A stretch of 64,000 nt of DNA. Source: Pseudonocardia oceani. Its GTDB lineage: Bacteria > Actinomycetota > Actinomycetes > Mycobacteriales > Pseudonocardiaceae. Below, piece by piece: positions 1 through 9,800 of the stretch. The stretch spans positions 5,342,501 through 5,406,500 of the forward strand of contig NZ_JADQDF010000001.1 in assembly GCF_019263585.2 (NCBI RefSeq), read 5' to 3'. The notes beneath the pieces are model-generated. The model was given only the letters and a program-made list of their open reading frames with translations, ran no database searches and had not been told where the DNA came from. Each line of letters starts with the position of its first letter. The stretch's first letter is position 1. A program made the translations under genes and the position numbers.

Positions 1-519
1 AAGGCCGAAGTCGGCGCCGGCCGCTGCGTTGTACCGGGTGCCGGGGAAGTGGCCGCTGTGCCCGCCGTTGTTGTCGAGCTGGCCGTTGGTCGAGTCGTGG
101 TTGTGCGTGCCGGCCGACGCCGCCGTGCCGGTGTGCCCGTGCGCCGGCAGATTCGCCACGGTCAGCGTGCGGGTCGCCGAACCGCCAGTGCCGCCGAGGG
201 TGACGGTGCCGCCCGCACCGACGAGGGCCCGGTCGCGGGCGTCGGGCAGCGTGAACGTGGTCGACCCGTCACCCACACCGAACCCCGCCGCGGCCGTGTC
301 CTGCACCCACTGCCACAACCGCGCATACGTGGTCCGCGACACCACCTGCCCCTGCAGCAGCAACGTCCCCACCGGCGGGACCGAAGCCAGCGTCGGGAGC
401 ATCGTGCCCGTCGGTAGAGCAGCGACCCGCGCGAGCATCGTCGACTTGAAGTCCTCCAGGTCGGCGGACAAACGGGCGATGACCTGTCCAGGTTCCTCGA
501 ACGCGCGATCCTCAGACAC
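1..519 (-). CDS. Phage tail collar-domain protein (partial, runs off left edge)
   Basis: The reading frame starts at a GTG preceded by a strong AGGAGG four bases upstream and stays open for 173 codons to the window edge, so the C-terminus is missing. Around residues 55-75 it reads PPVGTLLLQGQVVSRTTYARLW, followed by LPDARDRALVGAGG and a His/Gly-rich stretch (NLPAHGHTG, GTHNHDS). This is the pattern of the phage tail collar domain family (tail fibre tip or short-fibre proteins). It follows the Gp37-like tail protein by only nine bases, as expected for host-recognition genes at the end of a tail operon. The exact role in adsorption is inference. Confidence 0.75.
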   Translation of the reverse strand, partial: MSEDRAFEEPGQVIARLSADLEDFKSTMLARVAALPTGTMLPTLASVPPVGTLLLQGQVVSRTTYARLWQWVQDTAAAGFGVGDGSTTFTLPDARDRALVGAGGTVTLGGTGGSATRTLTVANLPAHGHTGTAASAGTHNHDSTNGQLDNNGGHSGHFPGTRYNAAAGADFGL

Positions 520-527
520 CGGGCCTC

Positions 528-2942
528 CTACACGAACTCGAGGTCAACAGATTCCGGTTCGTTCTTCACGACCTCCACGAACCGGGACCGCAACCGGTAG
601 GGCCCGCCCACCCCCAGCAGGGTGTCGAGCTCGTAGCTGACGGTGTCCCCGACGTCGTAGCGGTCCAGGTCGGTGTCAGGGGTGACGCGGATCTTCCGTC
701 CGGGAGCGCGCAGCGGCTGGTCCTTCGCATCGCGCAGCGCCGCGACGTGATCGTCGAGAGTGCCCTGCTCGGACACGTCCGACCACGATCCCCAGGTGGC
801 GGTGCGCCCGTACACCGCGCGCAAATCCACGTTGGGCTGCTCCGACCACAGCGCCGCCTGCCCACCCGACGCCGACCCCACCCCGAACGCGTCGGAGGCG
901 AAATCGTCCGGGGACAGGCTGAACACCCCGTCGAGGCCGTCGACGGCGCGACCACCGAACACGACCGCGTCCTCGCCGCTGCTGCGGTCCACACCCTTCG
1001 CCGGGTACGTCAGCTGCAGCCGCCGGGTGACCGGGTCGATCTCGGCGTCGAACCCGTCGCGGCGCGCCCCGAGTTCCTCCAGGCGCCGCGACACCTGATG
1101 GATCTCGTTTCGCTCGTAGGTCTGATCCCGCAGCCGCCCCGACACCCCGACCGCGGTGGTGTCGATGCCGAAGTGGCCGAAGTTGCTGGCCTGCCACTGG
1201 TCGATCAGCCACGCCGCGATCGTGAACTGGTCGACCTGGTCGAACCGCTTGTCGGCCAGCACGATCATCCACCGCAGATAGGCCATGAGCCCGCCCGCTT
1301 CGACGGTGAGTTCCCCGCCGCGCTTCGCCCCGCCCAGCAGCGGCCCAGCGCACACCGTCTTCCCGTTGCGCAGCACGTGCAGCTCGGCGGGGTTGCGGTC
1401 CGGTGCGCGCAGCAGCTGCTTCACCGGCTCGGTCAGCGACGCGATGCTGCACGTGACGCTGGACGACTGCCCCTTCGACAGCACCGTTCCCCACCGGACC
1501 CGCGACCACGGGATGCGGTCGGCGATGAAGAACGACGGCGGCCCGGCCGGTTGCGGCACCCGGCGGACGGCGAGGACCTCGTAGAGCGGGACGAGCCGCA
1601 CGATCGGGCGCAACGTCCGGACCGCGGAGTCCAGCGTGGTCGTGAGCGCGGGCGTGCCGACCGCCTCACCGGACGGAACACCGGTCAGGAAGATCGCGAC
1701 GGCGCCCACCGTGAGCATCGGCGCCCCGACCGCCTCACCGGAGGCGACACCGACGGCGAACAGGCTCATCGACACCCGCGGAACACCGACCGCCTCCGCC
1801 GACGGGACACCCACCGTGGACAACCCGACCGGCCCGGCGGTGACCGCGGGGGCCGGGACGACCTCCCCCGACACAACACCGGCAGTCGACACCGCCGCCG
1901 CACCCAACGTCAGGGTGGGCGTGCCGACGGTTTCCGCGGTGGGCACCCCTGCCGGGGCGACCGTCAGCGACAGCGTCGGCGCGCCGACTGCCTCACCGGA
2001 GGCGACACCGGTGGCGGTGACCGACGCCGGCCCGGGTGCCACCGTGGGGGTGCCTACCGCTTCCGCGGTCGGCACGGCGGCGGCCACGACGACGCCGCCG
2101 ATGGTGATCGTGGGCGCGCCGACCGCCTCACCGGAGGCGACACCGGTGGCTGTGACACCCACGGACGCGGTGACCTGCGGTGTGCCGACGGCCTCGGTCG
2201 ACGCGACCCCGGCAGGAGCCGCGGCGACAGCGCCCGCGGTCAGGGTGGGCGTGCCGACGGCCTCGGCCGACGCGACACCGGGCGGGGTGACCGTCAGGGC
2301 CAGCTCGGCGACGATCTCCACACCGACGTAGTGCCAGTCGCACACGGTCGTGCCGGCGGCGTCGATCGTGTACGTCGTCTCGGCGGCGACCGCGCCCATC
2401 GGTTTGTGACCCGAACCGCCCGCGACCTGCGCGGAGATGAACACCGGGTCGAACGCGGACTCGCCGCTGGTCGGGGTGGCCGACGAAGACTCGTCCTGCG
2501 CTGCGGCGTAGAACCCGAGCGAGGCCGCGCGAGTAGCAACAAGCCCGGGAACTGCGACCGTGTTCGTGCTGACGTTCCCGGACGTCACATCACCGACCGG
2601 GCCGGCCGGGTCGGCGCCCTGCACCACGTAGACCTTCAGCGACTTGTTGTCGCTGTTCGACGTCGTGAACGTGACCGTCCGGGCCGCCGACGTCGGGGCC
2701 GCCGCCACGAACAGCGCGGACCCGACCGCGCCGCCGGTGACGCGCTCGGCGACCTTCGTCCACGTCAGCGCGGTCCCGCTGTTGCTCACCGTCAGCGTCG
2801 GCGCCGGGGCCGGGCCGGCGTCGATGACCACCGCCGCGACCAGCACCGACCCGGCCGGGGCGGTGAACGACGCCGTCGTGACAGACGCCGCCGCCGAAGC
2901 CGCCTCGACCCGGGCCGGGCTACTGGAGTGGACGGTGGGCAT
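528..2942 (-). CDS. Minor tail protein, Gp37-like (ReqiPepy6-type), with ten internal repeats
   Basis: The 804-residue protein has three parts. Residues about 1-215 are a beta-rich Ala/Thr/Val domain that resembles the start of the tail gene at 4806-6458. Residues about 216-437 are ten imperfect repeats of some 20-24 residues built on GVxSxEAVGxPxLT. Residues about 440-804 are the globular domain, with motifs such as WSRVRWGTVLSKGQS, FTIAAWLIDQWQ and YDVGDTVSYEL, that I recognise from siphovirus ReqiPepy6 Gp37-like proteins, a minor tail/baseplate family. The repeat block probably forms an extended linker or fibre-like stalk; that is inference. Start chosen at the ATG immediately after the upstream stop. 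Confidence 0.75.
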   Translation of the reverse strand: MPTVHSSSPARVEAASAAASVTTASFTAPAGSVLVAAVVIDAGPAPAPTLTVSNSGTALTWTKVAERVTGGAVGSALFVAAAPTSAARTVTFTTSNSDNKSLKVYVVQGADPAGPVGDVTSGNVSTNTVAVPGLVATRAASLGFYAAAQDESSSATPTSGESAFDPVFISAQVAGGSGHKPMGAVAAETTYTIDAAGTTVCDWHYVGVEIVAELALTVTPPGVASAEAVGTPTLTAGAVAAAPAGVASTEAVGTPQVTASVGVTATGVASGEAVGAPTITIGGVVVAAAVPTAEAVGTPTVAPGPASVTATGVASGEAVGAPTLSLTVAPAGVPTAETVGTPTLTLGAAAVSTAGVVSGEVVPAPAVTAGPVGLSTVGVPSAEAVGVPRVSMSLFAVGVASGEAVGAPMLTVGAVAIFLTGVPSGEAVGTPALTTTLDSAVRTLRPIVRLVPLYEVLAVRRVPQPAGPPSFFIADRIPWSRVRWGTVLSKGQSSSVTCSIASLTEPVKQLLRAPDRNPAELHVLRNGKTVCAGPLLGGAKRGGELTVEAGGLMAYLRWMIVLADKRFDQVDQFTIAAWLIDQWQASNFGHFGIDTTAVGVSGRLRDQTYERNEIHQVSRRLEELGARRDGFDAEIDPVTRRLQLTYPAKGVDRSSGEDAVVFGGRAVDGLDGVFSLSPDDFASDAFGVGSASGGQAALWSEQPNVDLRAVYGRTATWGSWSDVSEQGTLDDHVAALRDAKDQPLRAPGRKIRVTPDTDLDRYDVGDTVSYELDTLLGVGGPYRLRSRFVEVVKNEPESVDLEFV

Positions 2943-2945
2943 CGG

Positions 2946-3272
2946 CTACGGGCCAGCGGTGATCTGCAGAGCGGTGACGACCTCGATGGTGCGCAGCCCG
3001 TTGCGGCGCAGCTGGTTGGCGCTGACGCTCGTCGTCCCGGCCGGGACCGGGACCACGTCGGGTGTCGAGTCGGGTGCGCCGTCGGGGCCGAGCCCGATGT
3101 ACACGCGCCGGTACTGGCAGTCCGCGTCCCGGAACGCGACCGCGCCGGTGAGGGCGCGGGTCGCCTCGTTGAAGTTCACCGTGAGCCGGATGACCTTGCC
3201 CACGTAGTCGCGGAACTCCACGACGAACGGGTTCGGCGGAACGTAGGGCTCCTCGATCTCAGGTGTGGTCAT
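2946..3272 (-). CDS. Hypothetical phage tail-region protein
   Basis: The 108-residue protein begins MTTPEIEEPYVPPNPFVVEF. I chose this ATG because its first bases overlap the stop of the small upstream zinc-ribbon gene (ATGA) and GGAGGG lies 11 bases upstream; the frame stays open further upstream but looks non-coding there. It is an all-beta-looking acidic protein with no signal peptide or membrane segment. It sits between two small tail-region genes and the Gp37-like protein, so a minor structural or assembly role is likely, but I do not recognise the family. Confidence 0.6.
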   Translation of the reverse strand: MTTPEIEEPYVPPNPFVVEFRDYVGKVIRLTVNFNEATRALTGAVAFRDADCQYRRVYIGLGPDGAPDSTPDVVPVPAGTTSVSANQLRRNGLRTIEVVTALQITAGP

Positions 3273-3424
3273 CGGCTGCGGATCCCTCCGAGGTTGGCGC
3301 ACACGCAGCAGTCTCCCGACGCGGTGCGGTGGATGTTGCCGGCGGTGATGGGCACGAACACCGAGAAGCAGGTGCGGCAGCGCCACGGGATGAACAAGGC
3401 GAGGAAGTCGAGCAGGGCGCGCAT
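3269..3424 (-). CDS. Small CxxC-type zinc-ribbon protein
   Basis: This is a 51-residue product starting MRALLDFLALFIPWRCRTC. The Cys pairs CRTC (residues 16-19) and CCVC (39-42) could bind one zinc. Its ATG overlaps the upstream stop (TGATG) and its stop overlaps the next start (ATGA), so it is coupled at both ends, which is the main reason for calling it real. The hydrophobic N-terminus (LLDFLALFIPW) may be a short membrane anchor. Function unknown. Confidence 0.55.
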   Translation of the reverse strand: MRALLDFLALFIPWRCRTCFSVFVPITAGNIHRTASGDCCVCANLGGIRSR

Positions 3425-3831
3425 CACAAGCGGTAGATCTTGTTACTGCCGTTGTCGAAGATCAGATTCACGTCGCCTGTGTTCGGAGTGACTGGCAGCC
3501 CGGTCGCCGTGTCGATGTAGACGATGAGCTGCGATGTGGCCGCCGAACCCGTGTCCTTGTAGATCACGATCGCTTCGGCCTGATCACCCGTCGCGCCGAC
3601 GAACGTCGGGTCCGCGGCGTCGGCGACGCCCGCGACCGTGGTCTTCCCGGTGAACGCCGCCGTGGTCGCAACCCGCGCGGCGACCGGGATGTCGGACAGG
3701 AACGCGTGCGTCGACAGCGACGGCGTGTAGTCGGCGAGGTCGACCAGCACCGCCCTGATGGCGTCGGTCTGCCACGCGATCTCGCCGCGCAGGTGCGCGT
3801 TCCTGCCGGAATCGAACAGGCTATTCACCAT
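3424..3831 (-). CDS. Conserved siphovirus structural-region protein
   Basis: The 135-residue product starts MVNSLFDSGRNAHLRGEI. It contains the stretches LVDLADYTPSLSTHAFLSDI, EAIVIYKDTG and YIDTATGLPVTPN, a pattern I associate with a widespread hypothetical protein of actinobacterial and other siphophages encoded in the tail region. It has no membrane segments. It is the first gene of the block left of the divergent HNH gene at 3865 and is coupled by TGATG to the small zinc-ribbon gene. A tail or tail-tip structural role is inference. Confidence 0.65.
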   Translation of the reverse strand: MVNSLFDSGRNAHLRGEIAWQTDAIRAVLVDLADYTPSLSTHAFLSDIPVAARVATTAAFTGKTTVAGVADAADPTFVGATGDQAEAIVIYKDTGSAATSQLIVYIDTATGLPVTPNTGDVNLIFDNGSNKIYRL

Positions 3832-3864
3832 AACTAACGCTCCTCTTTACTATAGGATGGCGAG

Positions 3865-4446
3865 GTGGAGAAACCATGCGAGCGGTGCGGGAAGCTACTG
3901 ATCACGACAGCGAAGCGGCTCGCGGCGGGCCGCGGCCGTTTCTGCTCGCAGTCCTGCGCGAAGACCGCTCAGTGGGCAGCCACGCCCCGCACAACACCGC
4001 GGTACCGGTACATCCGGGCAGTCGGTCATCCGCTGGCCAACGCCAACGGCACGGCGCTGGAGCACCGCCTTGCGCTGTACGGCCGGATCGGCCCCGGCCC
4101 TCACCGTTGCCACTGGTGTTCGATTCCCGTGGACTGGGCGCCCGGCAGGCGCACCGCACCTGGAGCGTTGGTGGTCGACCACCTCGATGGGGACGGCCGG
4201 AACAACCAGCCCACGAACCTGCTGCCGTCCTGCCACCGGTGCAACGCGGCTCGTGGACGGAAGGACCTCGTCGGCGATGACGAGCCATACGTTCTGATGA
4301 CGGGGAGCCGAGGGCGCCACCGGGCCGTGCAGCGGGTCTGTCCGTGCGGCAAGGAGTTCCTCGCGCTGGCTGCCGACAAGCGACTGAACGGGGGCCGGTT
4401 CTGCTCCCGCTCCTGCGCTCGTCGGAAGCACCCCGTCAGGACGTAG
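3865..4446 (+). CDS. HNH homing-type endonuclease, opposite in strand to the tail operon
   Basis: The 193-residue protein is flanked by two treble-clef zinc ribbons: residues 5-32 (CERCGKLL...FCSQSCA) and a C-terminal copy (CPCGKEF...FCSRSCA). Between them lies an HNH core with CHWCSIPVDW, LVVDHLDGDGRNNQ and NLLPSCHRCNAARG. Start is a GTG with AGGATGG upstream. It is one of only two plus-strand genes inside the minus-strand operon; its end overlaps the convergent gene at 4436 by 11 bases. A free-standing, intron-less homing endonuclease is the simplest reading. Target unknown. Confidence 0.8.
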   Translation: MEKPCERCGKLLITTAKRLAAGRGRFCSQSCAKTAQWAATPRTTPRYRYIRAVGHPLANANGTALEHRLALYGRIGPGPHRCHWCSIPVDWAPGRRTAPGALVVDHLDGDGRNNQPTNLLPSCHRCNAARGRKDLVGDDEPYVLMTGSRGRHRAVQRVCPCGKEFLALAADKRLNGGRFCSRSCARRKHPVRT

Positions 4447-4762
4447 GGGGCGGAGACCAGTCGAACCCGGCACCCTCGCCCTCGTGCTCCTTGGGCTGGT
4501 ACTCCGCCTGCCGACCGGCCATCCGGAACCCGGCCTTGCGCCGGGCCTCCCGCTCGGCCAACGACTTCTTCGCCGTCGTCGGGCCGTGGCCGTCACCGGC
4601 GTGCTGGGCCTGGAAACCGGCCAGCTGCGGCAGCACGTGCGACACGGGGTCGACGAACCTGCGCACGTCGCCGCACTCGCAGTACATCTCCAGGAGCACG
4701 GTCGGGTTGTCGTCGGGTGTGTGGACCGCCGGGTCATACGGCGGGGGCAGGGCATCGCTCAC
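4436..4762 (-). CDS. Hypothetical phage protein with CECG motif
   Basis: The 108-residue protein starts at a GTG (VSDALPPPYDPAVHTPDDNP) with AGAGAGG upstream. The sequence YCECGDVRRFVDP near residue 30 could be half of a zinc-binding site. The C-terminal half is charged (KKSLAEREARRKAGFRMAGR) and ends in an acidic, Pro-rich tail. It lies directly downstream of the distal-tail-type gene, so a tail role is possible. I do not recognise the family. Confidence 0.55.
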   Translation of the reverse strand: MSDALPPPYDPAVHTPDDNPTVLLEMYCECGDVRRFVDPVSHVLPQLAGFQAQHAGDGHGPTTAKKSLAEREARRKAGFRMAGRQAEYQPKEHEGEGAGFDWSPPPTS

Positions 4763-4805
4763 GGCGACCTCTCTCTGTTGGGATGGTGCTCCGGCGCAGG
4801 GGGGC

Positions 4806-6458
4806 CTATCCGGCCCACGTATCGCGGTACTCCAGGGCACACGTCACCGCGGCCCCGGCAGGTGTGGTCCGCAGGTACAGCGCGTTCACACCGCCCACGG
4901 CGTCGGGGGCCGGGGAGAGGAAGAACGGCTCGCGGGGCGGAACCCACGCCCCTAGCTTCGACTGGCCGCCGATCGTGATCGTGGAACGCGGCTGCGCGGT
5001 CACCTCGGCCGGCATGTCCGCGACCAGCTGCGCACCAGCGGGGAGGACACCGGCCATCTCGAAGGAGCAGTTGCCGGTGATGTTGACCAGCTCCAGGCCG
5101 GTCACGTCGACGTCCGGTGCGCCCGTCACCCGGATCACCGGGAAGGCCTGCGCGTTCCCCGCGTTGATCGCCGACACGGCCGTGACGACCGTGCCCGTGC
5201 TCGGCGACGCCGGTACCAGAACCTCCCGGGCGCGGGCCGAGTAGATCCGCGGGTCCGCCGCGCGCAACAGGAACGCCTGCTTCGTGAGGATCATCTGCTC
5301 GGCGGTCATCTCCCGGATCAGGGACCCCGGGCGGCACCGGATGGTCCGTAGCGGCATCCCCGGCAGCCGGAAGTACAGGTCGAAGTCCTCCGAGCGGCGC
5401 GGCCGCAACGCCATCAGCAGCCGCTGCGCCGCCTGCTCCAACTCCACCGGCGGGCCGTCCCAGTTGACCCGCCCCAGGATCGTGCGGGCGTTCTGCCGGT
5501 CCACCCCGCGCTGGTCGCCGTCGAACCGCGGGAACGGCGTGTCGGACGACTCGACGTCCCACCCGCCGAGCCCCTCGAGCGACTCGATGCGGTAGTCGGT
5601 TCCGGCGCCGATCATCAGACCGTTCGCGCCGCGGCCGCCGAGGAGCAGCTGGTGGTTCGCCGGCCCGATCCATCCGCTGCCGCTGAACGTCATCACCGGC
5701 GAGGCGTTGAGACTGGAGAACCGGCCGAACACCGTCAGCGCCCCGCGCCCGCCGAAGGTCATCAGCGGCGGCGCGGACAGCGACGTCATCTTCAGCGGCC
5801 CGAGGGTGCCGCCCCGGAACGACAGCAGCACCCCGATCCAGTCGCGCGGGGTGGAGAGCCGGCCGCCGAGCTGGTAGGACCCGACGGTGTTCGTGATGGC
5901 GGCGTGCACCGTGAGGCGGTGCCGTTCCCCGTCGAGGTCGCTGCTCGGACTGGTCGTGTCGCTCAGCTTCGCCAGGCCGCCGGTGAAGCTGCCCTGCGTG
6001 GTCGACGCGTTCTGGTTGACGATCGCGCCGATCAGCAGCTCGTCGGCCTGCGCGATCGTCCCGGTCGCACCGGTGGACACGGTGCTGGGCTCCCCACCGA
6101 GGATCGCGACCCGGTCCAGCGCCGCCGCCTGCGCTAGACCGCGGGTCTCCAGTACCCGCACCTGCAGCGACTCGTGTACCGCCTGCACGGTCACCGACGA
6201 GATCGGTGTGGCGTTGGGCTTCTCCCACACCGCGATCGCGATGTCGTCGCGCAGGCTCTGCGAGCCGAGCGCGACCCGGAACCCGGAGAACCCTGCCGGG
6301 TCCGACGGGAACGGGTTCTTGTGCCCGCGGGGGATACGGGCGGTGGCGATGACGGTGAGGTGGCTGCCCTGCTGCGTCGCCCGGTCCAGGGTGACCCGGC
6401 AGGACGACGAGTCCGATGCGGTGGTGTTGCCCGCGTGCTGGGCGATCACCGGGGGCAT
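4806..6458 (-). CDS. Minor/distal tail protein with N-terminal accessory domain
   Basis: The 550-residue protein has an N-terminal beta-rich domain (to about residue 230) similar in style to the N-terminus of the Gp37-like protein. The C-terminal half has features of siphoviral distal-tail (Dit-like) or minor tail proteins: WGIVGRVNWDGPP-like segments, FDLYFRLPGMPLRTIRCRPG, and a galectin-like end with INAGNAQAFPVIRVTG and NITGNCSFEM. It follows the tape measure gene by one small gene, the usual place of Dit-type proteins. Its ATG overlaps the upstream stop (TGATG). Assignment to Dit rather than another baseplate protein is moderate. Confidence 0.65.
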   Translation of the reverse strand: MPPVIAQHAGNTTASDSSSCRVTLDRATQQGSHLTVIATARIPRGHKNPFPSDPAGFSGFRVALGSQSLRDDIAIAVWEKPNATPISSVTVQAVHESLQVRVLETRGLAQAAALDRVAILGGEPSTVSTGATGTIAQADELLIGAIVNQNASTTQGSFTGGLAKLSDTTSPSSDLDGERHRLTVHAAITNTVGSYQLGGRLSTPRDWIGVLLSFRGGTLGPLKMTSLSAPPLMTFGGRGALTVFGRFSSLNASPVMTFSGSGWIGPANHQLLLGGRGANGLMIGAGTDYRIESLEGLGGWDVESSDTPFPRFDGDQRGVDRQNARTILGRVNWDGPPVELEQAAQRLLMALRPRRSEDFDLYFRLPGMPLRTIRCRPGSLIREMTAEQMILTKQAFLLRAADPRIYSARAREVLVPASPSTGTVVTAVSAINAGNAQAFPVIRVTGAPDVDVTGLELVNITGNCSFEMAGVLPAGAQLVADMPAEVTAQPRSTITIGGQSKLGAWVPPREPFFLSPAPDAVGGVNALYLRTTPAGAAVTCALEYRDTWAG

Positions 6459-6865
6459 CAGGCCACCTGCAGCTCAGCGGTGTTCGCGTCGATCTGCACC
6501 GGGGACAGCCCGGCCTTCGGGTTGAACGTGTCGTCGAGCTTGTTCCAGTAGTCCGGTACGCCACCGGTGGAGGCCTGGAACAGCACGTACCAGCCGCACG
6601 CGCCCCAGTCCCCGGTCGGGTTGGGCCAGGTCACGTCGGTGCCGTTGCGCTTCACGGTCCGCCCGCCCGCCGTGACCGCCGCCGGGAAGTTCGTGGCGTT
6701 GTTCGTCTTCAGCACCCGGGCGTACCCGGCGCCGACGGGCTCGCTCACCCCGGACCCGTCCTCGTTCGGCTCGGTCCGGGACAGCCCCCAGTACCAGTTC
6801 GTGGGCGTGCCGGACCCGAAGTCCTGGTCGAGCTTGGTTCGCTTCCGAGCATCGCTCAGCCCCAT
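6458..6865 (-). CDS. Phage tail-region protein (fibre-like)
   Basis: The 135-residue product starts MGLSDARKRTKLDQDFGSG. It includes YWGLSRTEPNEDGSGVSEPVGAGYARV, a segment common in small phage proteins annotated as tail fibre or hypothetical. The Trp/Tyr/Gly-rich, all-beta character fits a carbohydrate- or assembly-related tail part. It lies 22 bases after the tape measure gene and is coupled to the next gene by TGATG. Function otherwise unknown. Confidence 0.6.
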   Translation of the reverse strand: MGLSDARKRTKLDQDFGSGTPTNWYWGLSRTEPNEDGSGVSEPVGAGYARVLKTNNATNFPAAVTAGGRTVKRNGTDVTWPNPTGDWGACGWYVLFQASTGGVPDYWNKLDDTFNPKAGLSPVQIDANTAELQVA

Positions 6866-6887
6866 CGTGGCTCCTCCTTCTGAGCGC

Positions 6888-9800
6888 TCACCCGAGCGCG
6901 AGCTTGATCCCGAGCGCCGCGTCGCGGCTCCCGCTCGTCGTGCCCTGGCCGCCGGGGAACGTCTGGTTCACCACGACCGGCGGGCGACCGCGAGATTCCG
7001 CGCGCATCTGCGCCAGCTCCCGCACCACCACACCGAGGTCGATCCGCGGGCCGCCGCCGGTCATCACCGGGCGGGGCGCCAGCATCGCGGCCTGCAGCTG
7101 CGTCGCCATCGGGTTGCTGCCGATCGGTGTCGCGACCGGCAGCGGCCCGAGACGCGCCTCGAAGTTCCCGCGGCGACTGCTGATCGCCGCGACGAGCCGC
7201 TCGAACACCTCGGTCTGGCGGGGCGACAGCATCCGCTCCGCGCGGCCGGACAGGTTCAGCGCGGCGGTGCCGGACGGGATCATCCCACCGCGGTCGGCGA
7301 GCGAGGTGCGCGGGGGGCGCGACAGATCCGACGGCAGAACTCCGCCGCGGGCCCGAGCGACGAACGAGACGTGCGGATGGTCCATGTGGTTTGCGGTCGG
7401 CGATCCGCGGTCTTCCATGCCTCGCCAGCCGCCACCAGAGTTGATCCTCTGACGCCAGATGACGTACTTGGTTGCGAGACGCCCGAAGTTGCTCAGGAAG
7501 TGATCGCTGACCCGGTTGCCGAGCCCGACGTTGGACATCGTCATGAAGTCGAGCGCGAGTCCCACCGGGTGATCCGACGCGTTCGCACGCGCACCCACAC
7601 CGCCGATGCCGCCGGGCATCGGGCCGAACAGCCGGAGGATTTCATGCCCGGCTGCCGCGACGTGCGGCTTCACGCCGCCGAAGTTGGACCCACCCGGCGT
7701 CAAGGCGGGACCCGCCGCCGCTGCTGCCGCCGCTTCCTCGTACCGCTTGATCGCGGCCGCGACCACGGGCGCCATACGGCGGGCCGCTTCCTCGGCGGTG
7801 CCGCGATGGTCCTGCGACACCCTGGTGCTGTACGGGGGCGGCGGGCGGACGATCCCGCCGAACGCGAAACGCTGCACCGGGCCCGTGTAGCGGGTCGGGA
7901 TGATGCCGCCGGACGCGAACCGATAGGCCGGGTCAGGGATGCCTTCCCCGGCGGCGAGCGCCGCCGGATCGGTGCGCGAGGTGACGAATCGACGCACCCC
8001 TGCGGTCCCGCCCTCTCGGGCTGCCCTGTTCGCCTGCGCGACATAGGCCGGGCCGACAGCGCGGGTCCACTCGGGGCGCATGACGGCCTCGCCGCCGGAC
8101 AGTTCGAGCCGGCCACCGGTGGGGGAGGCGAACGAGTGGACGTCCCGGCCTGGGGTGTAGCCGGGGAGCACCGCGCCGGTCGCGGCGCGGATCACCTTCC
8201 CGGGGCCGGCCCACACGCCGCCGGTCGCCATGCGGCCTGCGGAGCCCTTGAATGACCCGTCCGGGTTGAACATGGGCCCGAGCTGGCCGTTCGCGGTGAC
8301 GTTGAACGACCCGGACGGAAGGTTCCGGATCTGGTCGGCCATCCGGTTGAGCTCGGTGCGGAGGGTGCCCGATGCGGTCGCGGCCATGTCCCGCAGCGCC
8401 TTCTCCTGCAGGCGGGCCTTCTCCTCGGCCGACGCCGACGCACCACCGAGGGTGTCGAAGTTCCCGGCCAGGGTCCGCATCGCGTCGGCGGTCCGCCCGG
8501 TGGCGGTGTCGGCGAGCCGGCCCAGCTCGTCCTTCTGCTGCCGGGCCAGGATTTCCGCGCGCGAGGACGCACCCGCGGAGATGTCGATCGCAGCGGCCGC
8601 GGCGAGCAGCGAGTCCCGCACCGGTCCGGTGTTGGCGTCGGCCAGGCGGAGCAGCTCCTCCTTCTGCGCGCGCGCTGCGAGCTCGTCGACGTTCGCCGCC
8701 TCCGACGCGATCCCGTCGGCGCGGGCCTTCTCACCGGCGGCCGTAGCCGTGGCGAGCAGCTGACCCTCGAGCGCGAAGTTCGCTTCCCGCGCCTCCAGGC
8801 TGCCGGCGCCGTGGTCCCGGGTCGCCTCCGCGGCCCGGATCTGCGCGCGCTCCAGGTTGAGCAGCGCGCCCTCGTAGCCGCGGCCTGCGTTCGTCGCGGC
8901 CATCGCCTGGTCGGACTGCTGGATCATGGCCGCGGTGTGCAGGTCTGTCGCGTTCCGGGCGGCGATCTGCTCGATCTGCACCCGACGGGTCGCATCGGCC
9001 AGCGCGGACGCCGCAGCCTGTACCCGTGGCGAGCTGGCAGGGAAGCGGTCGAGCGCCGCTTGGTATTCGCCCTGCGCGATCGTGACGTCCTGCTGCGCCC
9101 GCTGCAGCGCGGTCATCTCCGACCGCTGCCGCGACATCGCCTCGGTCGTCGACTCGACCGAGGCCATGCCGAAGACGTTGCTGTTCACCCAGCCGTTGAT
9201 GCTGGTCGCCCAGTCGTCGAACCCGGACCGGCCGGCCTGCGATGCGCCCTGCTGCTCGAGCAGCGCGGCTCGCATGTTGTCCGCGGCGACGCCACCGGCG
9301 GCCATCGCGGTGACCGCACTGTCCGTTGACGTGGACATCGAGGACAGCGCGAGGCCCAGCCCGACCGCGGCGACGCCGACGATCGGGAGAGCGCGACCCA
9401 CCGCGGCCACCGCGGTGCCGAGGGCCAGCGTCGAGGTGCCGGCGGCGAGGGCCACCGGGGCGAGGCCTGTCATTCGGCCGGCGAACGCGGCAGCCGACGC
9501 TGCAGCGACCTGCGTCGACACACCGAGGGCGGCGACCGAGGGCGCCACCAATCCGAGGCCCTTGAACGCGATGACCGCGGCCAGGACGGCCGGGGCGACC
9601 GGGCCCAGGACGTCGATCAGCCCGCCGGTCAGGGAGATGACCGGCGTCAGTGCGGTGACCGCGAGCTCCGCACCACCAGCGAGCGCGCCGAGTGTTCCGC
9701 CCGCGAGCTCTCCCAGCTCCGAGATGAGCGGGGACACCGCCGACGCGGTCTGCGACACCAGGGAAGCGAACCGCTCTAGCCCGTCGGTGCGGGCGAACGC

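Noticed and set aside
747..3491. Plus-strand open frame of over 900 codons opposite the Gp37-like gene
   Set aside because: It is Arg/Gly/Pro-rich with no domain, crosses three real minus-strand genes, and reflects high GC and few stops.
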